64,000 nucleotides of DNA from Asparagopsis taxiformis (GCA_030407315.1 JALQPE010002008.1:1-64000); one strand, 5' to 3'; shown: positions 1-11,709, counted from the first letter of the stretch. The notes: generated by a model not told the origin, from the letters alone. Numbers and translations: made by a program.

Positions 1-2830
1 CAATCTTTCGATTAAGTATCTCTGTTGTCCATCCGTTTGTGGATGGTATGCGGACGATGGTGATATTTTGGTTTTCAAGGTATGGAAAAGAGACTTCCAG
101 AATTTGCTCATAAATACTGGATCCGGTCACTAATGATTACTGAGGGGAGTCCATGTGTGTCGATAAAATGTTCTCGAAGAATAACTTTGCCGTTTCCACA
201 GCGTTTGGGTCTCTTTCATACGGGATGATTCGGAGTAGCTTAGACAATCGATCAACTACAACGAACATTCCGGTGTTGCCTTTCTTGGTTTTGGGTAGAG
301 GTTTCAAAAAGTCCATGGTGATGTGTGTCCACTTCCCGAAGGGGGTTCTAATGGTTGAAGTAGTCCGAATGGTTTATGGTTTGGAGCCTTAGTTCTTTGG
401 CATGTATCACATGAAGTGACATAGTCTCTAATAGTTTGTTTCATTTCTTCCAGTAATATTTTGTAGCTATTCTGTGGCAAGTTTCTTTACTCCAAGGTTA
501 CCAGATTGTGGGGTATCATGGTGATCATGTAGTAATTGAAGTCGATAGGTCCCTTTCGGTATACATAATCGTTCTTTGTAGTACAGAAGGTTGTTTTCTT
601 TTCGGAAGGAGTTCTTCGGTGATTTGTATACTTCTTGGAACTCAGGATCCTTGGTATAATCTTCTTCTTTTATCTTTGCGTTGCCGTCTGATGCAAAGTA
701 CGTAGCATTGGTTTCGAACTGTGATGTTATGGATATTGCTTTTGTCAGAAGAGAGTGGTCTCTAGGGGCGGTTGGTTCTTTGTTCAGAAATTGTCTGGAG
801 AGTGCGTCAGCTACTTTGTTTGTTTTCCCTTTTATTGCAAGTATTTTGAAGTCGAACGAGACAATTGATTCAAGCCATCTTACTTGTCTTTGGGATAGTT
901 GCTTTTGGGTTTCCAAATATCTGAGGGGATAGTGATCAGTGTAAACGGTAAATGGTCTGCCATGGAGATATGCTCTCCATGTTCGAAGTGTATCGATGAT
1001 GGCCAGGAGCTCTCTTTCATGAGCTGCATACTTTTGTGCGGCTGCATTGAGAGTTCTGGAGTAGAATGCAACAGGTCGGTATCTATTTGTGTCCTTTTGT
1101 TCCAGGAGAGCACCAAATGCAAATTGAGAAGCATCGGTTGTGACAACTATGTCCTTTTCTGGGTGGAAGGGCATTAATACTGGGGTTCGAGTCATCACTG
1201 TTTTCAGTGCGGTAAAGGATTGTTCGGCGGAGGGGTTCCACGTGAATGGAGCATTTTCGTGAGTTCTGTGAGTGGTTTTGCTATGGCTGAGCAGCTTCCG
1301 ATGAATCTGCGATAATAATTGACTAGGCCCAGGAAAGACTGGACGTCTCGTTTGTTCCTTGGCCTTGGCCATTCTTTGATGGTTTTGATCTTGGTTTCTT
1401 CAACTGATATTCCTCCTGGTGTGAGAACATGTCCTAAGTATTCTATCTCTTGTACTGCGAAAGAACACTTTGACATTTTTGCGTACAACTGATTCTTGCG
1501 GAGTCTCTGCAGAACTAGCTCAATGTGGTGAAGATGATCGGTAAATGAGGAGCTATAAATGAGTATATCATCCAGATATACTATAACAAAGTGATCTAGG
1601 TAATCTCTGAAAAGATCATTCATCAACGTCATGAACGTTGCAGGAGCATTGGATAATCCGAAGGGAAGCACAAGGAACTCGAAGTGTCCGTACCGGGTTC
1701 GGAACGCGGTTAGTGGGATAGAGTCGTTTTTCTAAGCGTACTTGATGGTATCCGGATCTTAGGTCGATTTTACTGAAGTATTTGGTGTCCTTCAGCTGGT
1801 CAAAGATATCATCAATTCTAGGGAGCGGGTAGCTGTTCTTAACAGTGAGGCGATTGAGGGCTCGATAATCGATACACATACGTAGTGCACCGTCCTTTTT
1901 ACTCACAAATAGAACTGGAGCACCCCAAGGGCTGCAACTTGGCTGGATAAATCCTGCTTCCAGGAGTTCATCGAGTTATTTCTTAAGCTCTCTGAGTTCA
2001 GGTGGGGACATCCGATACAGACCTCTTTTCTGTGGAATACTTTCGGGAACTAGGTCTATTCGGAAGTCAATTTTTCTTTGGGGAGGTAATCCTTTGGGCA
2101 ACGTTTCTGGGAAAACGTCATTGTACTTTCCTAGAATTTGTTGGACATGTTTAGGAAGTTTTTGTTCGGAGGTCTCTGGTTTATTTGGGTTCAATAAGAC
2201 TGCAAACAAAGGGAAATTTTCTTCATAGTCTCGGGTCATAGCACTTAGTGAAATACTTTCGCAAAGATGAAATTTATTTGCGTAGATGATAAATTTTTTG
2301 TTTCGGTGGGAGAATGAGATTTGGTTCGAATGGTTATCAATGGTGGCAAAATGGTTGGGGTGCCAATCCTTGCCGAGGATGGCATCATGATTTAACGGGC
2401 AGACAGCGAATGAAAACTGCTCTGTGTACCCTTGAATCTGTAGACTGATAGTAGACTTGGTTTGTTCTAAGGTTTGTGTATTCTTGTTGGCCATGGTGGC
2501 TAGGTGATTTGTGTCCTTGATCGGAATTTTGTTCGATAAGCAAAACGATCTGTTCACGTAACTGATCTCGGCCCCAGGGTCAAACATGAGTTTTGTTCTA
2601 ACCCCATTTATTTTTCCAGACGACACTAGTAATCCTATACCAGCTCGTTTGAATGGATCTGGAGTTGTTTCAAAGGGAACTAGGGGAGGGCTTCTTACCA
2701 TAGTAGGAAGTTCTATGGGGTTCTGGGCGTCTTGGGACGGAGATTCGACTAGTTCCGTTTGCCTTTTGGGCAGTTTTTGGCAATATGCCCTGGTTGGCGA
2801 CAGCGGAGGCAAAGCCCTTTCTTCATGCAT
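1..2830 (-). pseudogene. pol: pol, ZF element copy 1 (protease to integrase, broken)
   Basis: Protease-linker segment 2830-1976 (motif FDPGAE), then an in-frame TAA at 1976-1978, then reverse transcriptase (YLDDILIYS), RNase H (TTDASQFAFG) and the integrase zinc-binding region, continuing off the left edge. Compared with copy 2 it has extra one-base indels near 25, 70, 123, 155, 307, 335, 445, 482 and 1733. The TAA and the frameshift after the RT (near 1250) are shared with copy 2 and so predate the duplication. Confidence 0.85.
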
Positions 2831-3617
2831 TGTTCTCTTTCTTCTTTGGTTAACTTTTTGATTTGAATGTTTCCAAATTCCATGGGGACGGGCCTTGAGG
2901 AATTTCCTTCTGGTTTACGGCCATAGTCCTTATTTTTTGAAATACCCCCGTTGGGTCCAAGGCGGCGGTGAGCAGCTTCAACACGTTCAGCGTCACGCAT
3001 TGCCTCGGCAAGGTCACGATAATCTTTGGTATAAAGTTCTTTCCAGATATATTGCTTTAAACCCCTGGTATATCGGTCAATTTGTTCTGCCATACTTATG
3101 GTTGGGATGTCAAGGAGAATTCTTTGGAAATCATCGTTGAATGATGATACGTCGCGTACCTGTCTCCAGCGAGCAAATTTATCGCGAGCTACCTTTTCTT
3201 TGTTAAGCGTTTCAAAACGAGAGATAATAGCCTTTTTTAAGCAGTTCCATGTTTTTATTTCGCTTCCATCATCGGTTTTTTGATAGACAATCCACACTCA
3301 TGAGCAGCTCCAGATAAATAGCTAACAGCTAGCTGGAGTGAGTCGTCGTCGGTAGCGTTGGACAGGTAGTTGTCCATGTGCGTAGCCCAGCTTGTGATCG
3401 ATCCTCTACCAGAGAACTTTTCAGCTTGGTGTTTCTTTGGTTTAGGATTGTCTGATGTTTTAATACTCTGGAGCTCTTCCCTTATACGATCATACGATGC
3501 AGCGGCATCGTTTAAGGAGTTCTGCTGGTTATTGATCTGGGAGTTGGCTGCCTGGAGTTGAGTTTGTAGATCCTGGACAACCTGGGCAAGGTTTTCAATG
3601 GTGATGGGATTACTCAT
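2749..3617 (-). pseudogene. gag: gag, ZF element copy 1 (frameshifted)
   Basis: Capsid/nucleocapsid gene, same sequence as the intact copy at 9529-10398 but with one C missing near 3296. This splits it into a 120-residue N-terminal and a 182-residue C-terminal piece. The zinc knuckle CLRCRQPGHIAKNC near the C-terminus is retained. The lesion is a one-base homopolymer-type indel and may be a sequencing error. Confidence 0.8.
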
Positions 3618-3661
3618 TTTTTTCTTCTGAGGAAAAGAGGGAGAGCGTGTTTACTTAGGTT

Positions 3662-4586
3662 CTAATGGTTCACTCCAAGTCCTACGCGCTCACGATGCTT
3701 GGCACTCTTGATGTGACGAGTATAGTCTTCGATAGAGACGAAGGAACGATCACACGGGCGACAGTTTAGTTCGACTTGATGATTTCGAACTCAGCGCTTG
3801 TGCTTTTCGGAATCGATGTGGGCTAGGAATTGAGCCCTAGTCTTAGCTGATTTCCTGCAAAGTGTGCAGTCGAAACTTCTTGTGGGAGTCTTTGGTTTAG
3901 GGTTCCTCTTGGCTTCTTTGTATGTTGCGGTTCGGAGAAGATGCTGCGAGGAACGGTCGTCGATCGACAACAAGGTGCGCTGCGGAGGGATAGGCGGAGC
4001 AGTGGTCGAAGCAGAGGCGCAATGTGAGCTAGGAGTTCCTCTGGGGGCCGGTATGTTTTGTCGGGAGACCGTCTTCCCGAGAATACGATGAGTATTGACA
4101 ACTTTCTTGGGCATGTTCGGAGCGTCCGACTTGGGTGCCACCGTGAATCGAGGGGAAGCAGCCCGGGGCAGTTGAGCACGAGGGGCGGTCGAAGACGTGG
4201 AGTAGGAAGAATGGTCTTCTTCGTGATCAGAGGGCGAATGGCGAGGCGAAGGGTCACTTTCGGCACGAAGGCGGGGAGAACCGCTTTAGGCTTGGCGATA
4301 GCAGGAGGTAAAGGGCGGAAGTCGTCGTCACGGTCGATGACGGTCGGCGGCGGAGCGGGCGGAGTATCGACGGTGGGGGTCTGTGGGGTGGTGTCGGCTC
4401 TAAGGGCGACGATCCCAAACGGCGGAGTCTGCGGGGGCTGAGAGAGGGGGGAACTCGGGAATGCAGCACTATCGTCGGAGCGGTATTCCGACGGGGAGTC
4501 TGGGATTCTGTGGGAAAAAGATCGTGGTCCGGCCACTGTCCAACAGGAAAGTCCTCAAGATGGTTACTCAAGTCGTAGTCAGTCAC
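3662..4586 (-). pseudogene. C2H2 zinc-finger accessory ORF, copy 1
   Basis: Accessory ORF between LTR and gag, same strand as gag. It starts with MTDYDLSNHLEDF at 4586, passes through a Pro/Ser-rich region and ends in two C2H2 fingers. The first is CTLC...HIDSEKH, the second CRPC...HIKSAKH. The fingers are in one frame but separated by a TGA at 3791-3793. Copy 1 has lost one A in an A-run near 4550, so the start joins a different frame from copy 2. A further frame change lies near 4280, shared with copy 2. Compact paired U1-like fingers suggest nucleic-acid binding; the function is unknown. Confidence 0.6.
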
Positions 4587-4928
4587 ACAACAGCGTAGAC
4601 TCGATAGGAGAACTAGACTACTGTGTGAAGCCAGAGATGGAGAAGTGGCGGGAACTTACTTGCGATGCTACCAAGCTGTGGGGGTTAAGGCACAACTTGG
4701 GAGAAGGTGTTCCGGTCGAAGGTGCCTCCGAATCCCTGAGGTGGGGAGCGGAGGTAGTTTATATAGACTAGGAGGTAGCTCTAGGAGGGGTAAAATGAAG
4801 GGTAACTACGAGGAGCTACGAGGAGTAGGTATCGGGAGATCAACCAATAGGAGAGGAGAATGGGAGATATTGTTGGTGGCGGCGGATCTGGAAACGGTCA
4901 TGAGGAGAGTGTGACACGGAGGGCCACG

Positions 4929-5451
4929 TGTAAGAGTCCAGCAATGTCACACGTGTAAGAGGTTGGCAGGAACCCCTGACACGTGGAAACCTGGAGTCGG
5001 GCGCGACCGGGCCCCACAGGGCGACTTACAGTGCAAGCTTACATTTCTTACATGTAAGCTTACAGTTGAAATTTCATTGAAAAAACGAGGTTTCCGTCAG
5101 TTACTGTTGTATGTTACCTGTCATACGGGCGTATGGTTGTAAGTAACCATGTAAGTGGGGCGAAAGTGGCTGAAAAAGCCATGTAATCTTGTAAGTAACC
5201 GTGGCAGTCACATGACAGGTGTTGTAAGTGTATCATAACATGTAAGTAGCCTACTCAAGTGTCTCCTAGGTGGTGTAAGGTATATGGAAAGCTGTAAGTA
5301 GCCTCGTAGGAGTGGTTACTGTAAGCTTCCCTTGTAGTTGGGAGCTTTGGTCTCTGTGGAATGTTATTATCTTATTGGTTGGTCGGGGTATGGTGTTGTA
5401 AGAACAGGAATCTAGTGTTTACCATGAGGTCTAGAGGACTGATCCCTTACA
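4929..5451 (-). repeat. LTR shared by the two ZF elements
   Basis: A 523-bp LTR bounded by TGTAAG and CTTACA. It is the 3' LTR of copy 2 and the 5' LTR of copy 1 and is nearly identical to 11710-12232. On the minus strand it is preceded by a purine-rich tract (AGAGAAAGGAG, about 5454-5464), a candidate polypurine tract. The left limit is inferred from the inverted termini and a TGG two bases beyond (possible primer-binding site). A start at TGTGACAC near 4910 is not excluded. The hexamer TGTAAG or its complement recurs about 17 times inside. Confidence 0.65.
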
Positions 5452-5667
5452 TTACTCCTTTCTCTGAACAAGAGTCGTGCTCGACTCGAGACTGAAGGGG
5501 AGGATACTAACCGTTGAAGACTGTTGGGAAGGGGAACACGGTGTGTGTCGGCCTAGGGATTAGGAGGAGTGATACGTCCATTTGTTCTTCCTCAGCCAAA
5601 GTTGTGACGATATTGCGGATATCATCCGCATAGGACTGGTCGGGGGAGAGGTGCCCATAGGCACCAA

Positions 5668-5964
5668 CTACCCAGTGGTACAGATAACAGATAAAGTTGT
5701 ATCCGATGGCTTCGGAGAGAGAGCCGGTAAATTTTCGACGTTCGGCGAGAGTTCAATTCGATCTATGATCACAAACAGTAGGTCGAAATCTTCCGCTGTT
5801 ACACAGAAGGGGCCAAAGGCATGATAGTATCCATAGCATGTGTGGATTAGGGCCCAGCAAAGTACACTTCGTGCATAAGGTTTTGGGGTAACGTCTTGTA
5901 ACCATGTAGTCAATGTCTCGCCAGCGATAACAAGCTGGAGGTAAAACTCAGAAGAGGTGGCCAT
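5668..5964 (-). CDS. small 3' ORF of ZF element, unknown function
   Basis: A 98-codon ORF on the element's coding strand, after the chromodomain and before the 3' LTR, starting MATSSEFYLQLVIAG. The sequence has ordinary globular composition (several Trp, Cys and Tyr). After its stop, a neighbouring frame continues with plausible coding sequence (GAYGHLSPDQSYADDIRN) to about 5510, so the original protein may have been about 150 residues and is now frameshifted. I do not recognise a domain. It is absent from copy 1 only because that part lies off the window. Confidence 0.4.
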   Translation of the reverse strand: MATSSEFYLQLVIAGETLTTWLQDVTPKPYARSVLCWALIHTCYGYYHAFGPFCVTAEDFDLLFVIIDRIELSPNVENLPALSPKPSDTTLSVICTTG

Positions 5965-6025
5965 GGTGGAGAGGGGATATGGATAGGAAGGGGATGTCCA
6001 AACGAGGTTGTGGACTGAAAGGAAT

Positions 6026-9000
6026 TTATAGAGCTGAAAGGGAGACCGGGAGTCTAATTCTGATGATATTTGTCAAGAAGTTCCTGACAATTTTAAGGTT
6101 TTCTATGGAAAGCCAGGAATTTTCGTGATCTGGATAACCTTTCCACTTCACGAGATATTGGAGTTTCCTGTGTCTTTTTCTGTGGTGAAGAATTCTCTCA
6201 ACTTCATATTCGTCAGAGTTTGTTGAAAGTTTGATCGGTGGCGGTGGTACTAGGTTTCGCTCGAATGTGTCCTCTACGTAAGGTTTGAGGAGGCTAGAGT
6301 GAAATGCATTGTGGATTTTGCGATCGATCATTGGTTGGGGAAGGTTCAATCGAAAAGTAACTTCATTGATCTTCTCAGTGATTTCAAATGGTCCACAAAA
6401 CTTTGGGTGAAGCTTTCTTGTACCCGATCCATCTTCAAGGGTTAGGTTTGCTGTGGACAGCATGACCTTGTCATTGACCTTGAATGGAGTCGGTAAACGC
6501 TTCCTATTGGCTTGCTTTGCCATTGATTCATTTGCTTTCTTTATGTTTTCGATGGCTTGTTTGGTAACTTTTCCTATGGTGGATATGAATTTTTCTGCAG
6601 TCGGGTTTTCTGTTTCTAAGGTTTCTATGGGAAGGGTCCTAGGGTGTTGCCCATATGTGAGGAAGAAGGGTGTGAAACTAGTGGCAGCATGTATTGAAGA
6701 GTTATAAGATACTTCAAAGTGGACTAAGTATTCGTCCCAGTTGGTTTTGTTGTAGTCAGCGAAGGCTCAGATCATTTCCTCAATCTTTCGATTAAGTATC
6801 TCTGTTTGTCCATCCGTTTGTGGATGGTATGCGGACGATGGTGATATCTTGGTTTCAAGGTATGGAAAAGAGACTTCCAGAATTTGCTCATAAATACTGG
6901 ATCTCGGTCACTAATGATTACTGAGGGGAGTCCATGGTGTCGATAAATGTTCTCGAAGAATAACTTTGCCGTTTCCACAGCGTTTGGGTCTCTTTCATAC
7001 GGGATGATTCGGAGTAGCTTAGACAATCGATCAACTACAACGAACATTCCGGTGTTGCCTTTCTTGGTTTTGGGTAGAGGTTTCAAAAGTCCATGGTGAT
7101 GTGTGTCCACTTCCCCGAAGGGGGTTCTAATGGTTGAAGTAGTCCGAATGGTTTATGGTTTGGAGCCTTAGTTCTTTGGCATGTATCACATGAAGTGACA
7201 TAGTCTCTAATAGTTTGTTTCATTTTCTTCCAGTAATATTTTGTAGCTATTCTGTGGCAAGTTTTCTTTACTCCAAGGTTACCAGATTGTGGGGTATCAT
7301 GGTGATCATGTAGTAATTGAAGTCGATAGGTCCCTTTCGGTATACATAATCGTTCTTTGTAGTACAGAAGGTTGTTTTCTTTTCGGAAGGAGTTCTTCGG
7401 TGATTTGTATACTTCTTGGAACTCAGGATCCTTGGTATAATCTTCTTCTTTTATCTTTGCGTTGCCGTCTGATGCAAAGTACGTAGCATTGGTTTCGAAC
7501 TGTGATGTTATGGATATTGCTTTTGTCAGAAGAGAGTGGTCTCTAGGGGCGGTTGGTTCTTTGTTCAGAAATTGTCTGGAGAGTGCGTCAGCTACTTTGT
7601 TTGTTTTCCCTTTTATTGCAAGTATTTTGAAGTCGAACGAGACAATTGATTCAAGCCATCTTACTTGTCTTTGGGATAGTTGCTTTTGGGTTTCCAAATA
7701 TCTGAGGGGATAGTGATCAGTGTAAACGGTAAATGGTCTGCCATGGAGATATGCTCTCCATGTTCGAAGTGTATCGATGATGGCCAGGAGCTCTCTTTCA
7801 TGAGCTGCATACTTTTGTGCGGCTGCATTGAGAGTTCTGGAGTAGAATGCAACAGGTCGGTATCTATTTGTGTCCTTTTGTTCCAGGAGAGCACCAAATG
7901 CAAATTGAGAAGCATCGGTTGTGACAACTATGTCCTTTTCTGGGTGGAAGGGCATTAATACTGGGGTTCGAGTCATCACTGTTTTCAGTGCGGTAAAGGA
8001 TTGTTCGGCGGAGGGGTTCCACGTGAATGGAGCATTTTCGTGAGTTCTGTGAGTGGTTTTGCTATGGCTGAGCAGCTTCCGATGAATCTGCGATAATAAT
8101 TGACTAGGCCCAGGAAAGACTGGACGTCTCGTTTGTTCCTTGGCCTTGGCCATTCTTTGATGGTTTTGATCTTGGTTTCTTCAACTGATATTCCTCCTGG
8201 TGTGAGAACATGTCCTAAGTATTCTATCTCTTGTACTGCGAAAGAACACTTTGACATTTTTGCGTACAACTGATTCTTGCGGAGTCTCTGCAGAACTAGC
8301 TCAATGTGGTGAAGATGATCGGTAAATGAGGAGCTATAAATGAGTATATCATCCAGATATACTATAACAAAGTGATCTAGGTAATCTCTGAAAAGATCAT
8401 TCATCAACGTCATGAACGTTGCAGGAGCATTGGATAATCCGAAGGGAAGCACAAGGAACTCGAAGTGTCCGTACCGGGTTCGGAACGCGGTTAGTGGGAT
8501 AGAGTCGTTTTCTAAGCGTACTTGATGGTATCCGGATCTTAGGTCGATTTTACTGAAGTATTTGGTGTCCTTCAGCTGGTCAAAGATATCATCAATTCTA
8601 GGGAGCGGGTAGCTGTTCTTAACAGTGAGGCGATTGAGGGCTCGATAATCGATACACATACGTAGTGCACCGTCCTTTTTACTCACAAATAGAACTGGAG
8701 CACCCCAAGGGCTGCAACTTGGCTGGATAAATCCTGCTTCCAGGAGTTCATCGAGTTATTTCTTAAGCTCTCTGAGTTCAGGTGGGGACATCCGATACAG
8801 ACCTCTTTTCTGTGGAATACTTTCGGGAACTAGGTCTATTCGGAAGTCAATTTTTCTTTGGGGAGGTAATCCTTTGGGCAACGTTTCTGGGAAAACGTCA
8901 TTGTACTTTCCTAGAATTTGTTGGACATGTTTAGGAAGTTTTTGTTCGGAGGTCTCTGGTTTATTTGGGTTCAATAAGACTGCAAACAAAGGGAAATTTT

Positions 9001-9610
9001 CTTCATAGTCTCGGGTCATAGCACTTAGTGAAATACTTTCGCAAAGATGAAATTTATTTGCGTAGATGATAAATTTTTTGTTTCGGTGGGAGAATGAGAT
9101 TTGGTTCGAATGGTTATCAATGGTGGCAAAATGGTTGGGGTGCCAATCCTTGCCGAGGATGGCATCATGATTTAACGGGCAGACAGCGAATGACAACTGC
9201 TCTGTGTACCCTTGAATCTGTAGACTGATAGTAGACTTGGTTTGTTCTAAGGTTTGTGTATTCTTGTTGGCCATGGTGGCTAGGTGATTTGTGTCCTTGA
9301 TCGGAATTTTGTTCGATAAGCAAAACGATCTGTTCACGTAACTGATCTCGGCCCCAGGGTCAAACATGAGTTTTGTTCTAACCCCATTTATTTTTCCAGA
9401 CGACACTAGTAATCCTATACCAGCTCGTTTGAATGGATCTGGAGTTGTTTCAAAGGGAACTAGGGGAGGGCTTCTTACCATAGTAGGAAGTTCTATGGGG
9501 TTCTGGGCGTCTTGGGACGGAGATTCGACTAGTTCCGTTTGCCTTTTGGGCAGTTTTTGGCAATATGCCCTGGTTGGCGACAGCGGAGGCAAAGCCCTTT
9601 CTTCATGCAT
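6026..9610 (-). pseudogene. pol: pol, ZF element copy 2 (protease, RT, RNase H, integrase, chromodomain)
   Basis: Domains in order: aspartic protease (9610-8756; the active-site triplet reads DPG, not the usual D-S/T-G), RT (8686-7985; [23 protein letters not shown]), RNase H (TTDASQFAFG, ERELLAIID, TDHYPLRYLE), integrase zinc finger and catalytic core (7083-7600 and 7110-6772), and a C-terminal chromodomain (YLVKWKGYPDHENSW) in 6523-6026. Lesions: TAA at 8756-8758 in frame with the RT, a one-base loss near 8031 between RT and RNase H, and frameshifts near 7100 and 6850. The first two are shared with copy 1. The chromodomain would target integration to marked chromatin. As sequenced, no functional Pol can be made. 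Confidence 0.9.
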
Positions 9611-10398
9611 TGTTCTCTTTCTTCTTTGGTTAACTTTTTGATTTGAATGTTTCCAAATTCCATGGGGACGGGCCTTGAGGAATTTCCTTCTGGTTTACGG
9701 CCATAGTCCTTATTTTTTGAAATACCCCCGTTGGGTCCAAGGCGGCGGTGAGCAGCTTCAACACGTTCAGCGTCACGCATTGCCTCGGCAAGGTCACGAT
9801 AATCTTTGGTATAAAGTTCTTTCCAGATATATTGCTTTAAACCCCTGGTATATCGGTCAATTTGTTCTGCCATACTTATGGTTGGGATGTCAAGGAGAAT
9901 TCTTTGGAAATCATCGTTGAATGATGATACGTCGCGTACCTGTCTCCAGCGAGCAAATTTATCGCGAGCTACCTTTTCTTTGTTAAGCGTTTCAAAACGA
10001 GAGATAATAGCCTTTTTTAAGCAGTTCCATGTTTTTATTTCGCTTCCATCATCGGTTTTTTGATAGACAATCCACCACTCATGAGCAGCTCCAGATAAAT
10101 AGCTAACAGCTAGCTGGAGTGAGTCGTCGTCGGTAGCGTTGGACAGGTAGTTGTCCATGTGCGTAGCCCAGCTTGTGATCGATCCTCTACCAGAGAACTT
10201 TTCAGCTTGGTGTTTCTTTGGTTTAGGATTGTCTGATGTTTTAATACTCTGGAGCTCTTCCCTTATACGATCATACGATGCAGCGGCATCGTTTAAGGAG
10301 TTCTGCTGGTTATTGATCTGGGAGTTGGCTGCCTGGAGTTGAGTTTGTAGATCCTGGACAACCTGGGCAAGGTTTTCAATGGTGATGGGATTACTCAT
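9529..10398 (-). CDS. gag: gag, ZF element copy 2
   Basis: Intact 289-residue Gag. An N-terminal predicted coiled coil (about residues 5-50, Gln/Asn-rich) is followed by a retrotransposon Gag capsid-like region (about 75-200, with WATHMDNYLS and HEWWIVYQ). A CCHC zinc knuckle, CLRCRQPGHIAKNC, lies near residue 270, followed by a basic end. It would package element RNA into cytoplasmic virus-like particles. The start lies 45 bp after the zinc-finger ORF. The stop at 9529 falls inside the beginning of pol, which overlaps in another frame, consistent with frameshift expression of Gag-Pol. Confidence 0.9.
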   Translation of the reverse strand: MSNPITIENLAQVVQDLQTQLQAANSQINNQQNSLNDAAASYDRIREELQSIKTSDNPKPKKHQAEKFSGRGSITSWATHMDNYLSNATDDDSLQLAVSYLSGAAHEWWIVYQKTDDGSEIKTWNCLKKAIISRFETLNKEKVARDKFARWRQVRDVSSFNDDFQRILLDIPTISMAEQIDRYTRGLKQYIWKELYTKDYRDLAEAMRDAERVEAAHRRLGPNGGISKNKDYGRKPEGNSSRPVPMEFGNIQIKKLTKEEREQCMKKGLCLRCRQPGHIAKNCPKGKRN

Positions 10399-10442
10399 TT
10401 TTTTCTTCTGAGGAAAAGAGGGAGAGCGTGTTTACTTAGGTT

Positions 10443-11368
10443 CTAATGGTTCACTCCAAGTCCTACGCGCTCACGATGCTTGGCACTCTTGATGTGACGA
10501 GTATAGTCTTCGATAGAGACGAAGGAACGATCACACGGGCGACAGTTTAGTTCGACTTGATGATTTCGAACTCAGCGCTTGTGCTTTTCGGAATCGATGT
10601 GGGCTAGGAATTGAGCCCTAGTCTTAGCTGATTTCCTGCAAAGTGTGCAGTCGAAACTTCTTGTGGGAGTCTTTGGTTTAGGGTTCCTCTTGGCTTCTTT
10701 GTATGTTGCGGTTCGGAGAAGATGCTGCGAGGAACGGTCGTCGATCGACAACAAGGTGCGCTGCGGAGGGATAGGCGGAGCAGTGGTCGAAGCAGAGGCG
10801 CAATGTGAGCTAGGAGTTCCTCTGGGGGCCGGTATGTTTTGTCGGGAGACCGTCTTCCCGAGAATACGATGAGTATTGACAACTTTCTTGGGCATGTTCG
10901 GAGCGTCCGACTTGGGTGCCACCGTGAATCGAGGGGAAGCAGCCCGGGGCAGTTGAGCACGAGGGGCGGTCGAAGACGTGGAGTAGGAAGAATGGTCTTC
11001 TTCGTGATCAGAGGGCGAATGGCGAGGCGAAGGGTCACTTTCGGCACGAAGGCGGGGAGAACCGCTTTAGGCTTGGCGATAGCAGGAGGTAAAGGGCGGA
11101 AGTCGTCGTCACGGTCGATGACGGTCGGCGGCGGAGCGGGCGGAGTATCGACGGTGGGGGTCTGTGGGGTGGTGTCGGCTCTAAGGGCGACGATCCCAAA
11201 CGGCGGAGTCTGCGGGGGCTGAGAGAGGGGGGAACTCGGGAATGCAGCACTATCGTCGGAGCGGTATTCCGACGGGGAGTCTGGGATTCTGTGGGAAAAA
11301 GATCGTGGTCCGGCCACTGTCCAACAGGAAAAGTCCTCAAGATGGTTACTCAAGTCGTAGTCAGTCAC
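10443..11368 (-). pseudogene. C2H2 zinc-finger accessory ORF, copy 2
   Basis: Same gene as in copy 1, with the start and Pro-rich half in one frame (11368 to about 11060). The frame then changes in the middle, and the C-terminal half (to 10443) carries two C2H2 fingers split by an in-frame TGA at 10572-10574. The acidic/Pro-rich middle and the final basic finger region look like real protein. It lies 340 bp inside the 5' LTR and ends 45 bp before the gag start, so it would be the first ORF of the genomic RNA. Extra ORFs 5' of gag are uncommon in Ty3/Gypsy elements. A captured host C2H2 gene is the simplest explanation (inference). The mid-gene frame change could be an unrecognised intron. Confidence 0.6.
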
Positions 11369-11709
11369 ACAACAGCGTAGACTCGATAGGAGAACTAGAC
11401 TACTGTGTGAAGCCAGAGATGGAGAAGTGGCGGGAACTTACTTGCGATGCTACCAAGCTGTGGGGGTTAAGGCACAACTTGGGAGAAGGTGTTCCGGTCG
11501 AAGGTGCCTCCGAATCCCTGAGGTGGGAGCGGAGGGTAGTTTATATAGACTAGGAGGTAGCTCTAGGAGGGGTAAAATGAAGGGTAACTACGAGGAGCTA
11601 CGAGGAGTAGGTATCGGGAGATCAACCAATAGGAGAGGAGAATGGAGATATTGTTGGTGGCGGCGGATCTGGAAACGGTCATGAGGAGAGTGTGACACGG
11701 AGGGCCACG

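Larger units (their letters stand above)
1..5451 (-). mobile_element. ZF-type Ty3/Gypsy element, copy 1 (left part off window)
   Basis: Reading on the minus strand: LTR 4929-5451, zinc-finger ORF, gag, then pol running off the left edge inside the integrase region. It repeats 6781-12232 almost base for base at an offset of about 6780, so it is the second unit of a head-to-tail array that shares the middle LTR with copy 2. From 1 to about 1740 it differs from copy 2 mainly by isolated one-base indels, which chop pol into short ORFs. Further in it is almost identical. Both units carry the same stop codons and one shared frameshift, so neither is coding-competent. Confidence 0.85.

Noticed and set aside
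508..1177. Plus-strand ORFs opposite the ZF element pol
   Set aside because: They mirror the RT/RNase H reading frame, recur identically in both copies and have no domain.
4910..4928. Alternative LTR start at TGTGACAC
   Set aside because: TGTAAG at 4929 gives matching inverted termini and a TGG two bases beyond; the alternative is possible but weaker.
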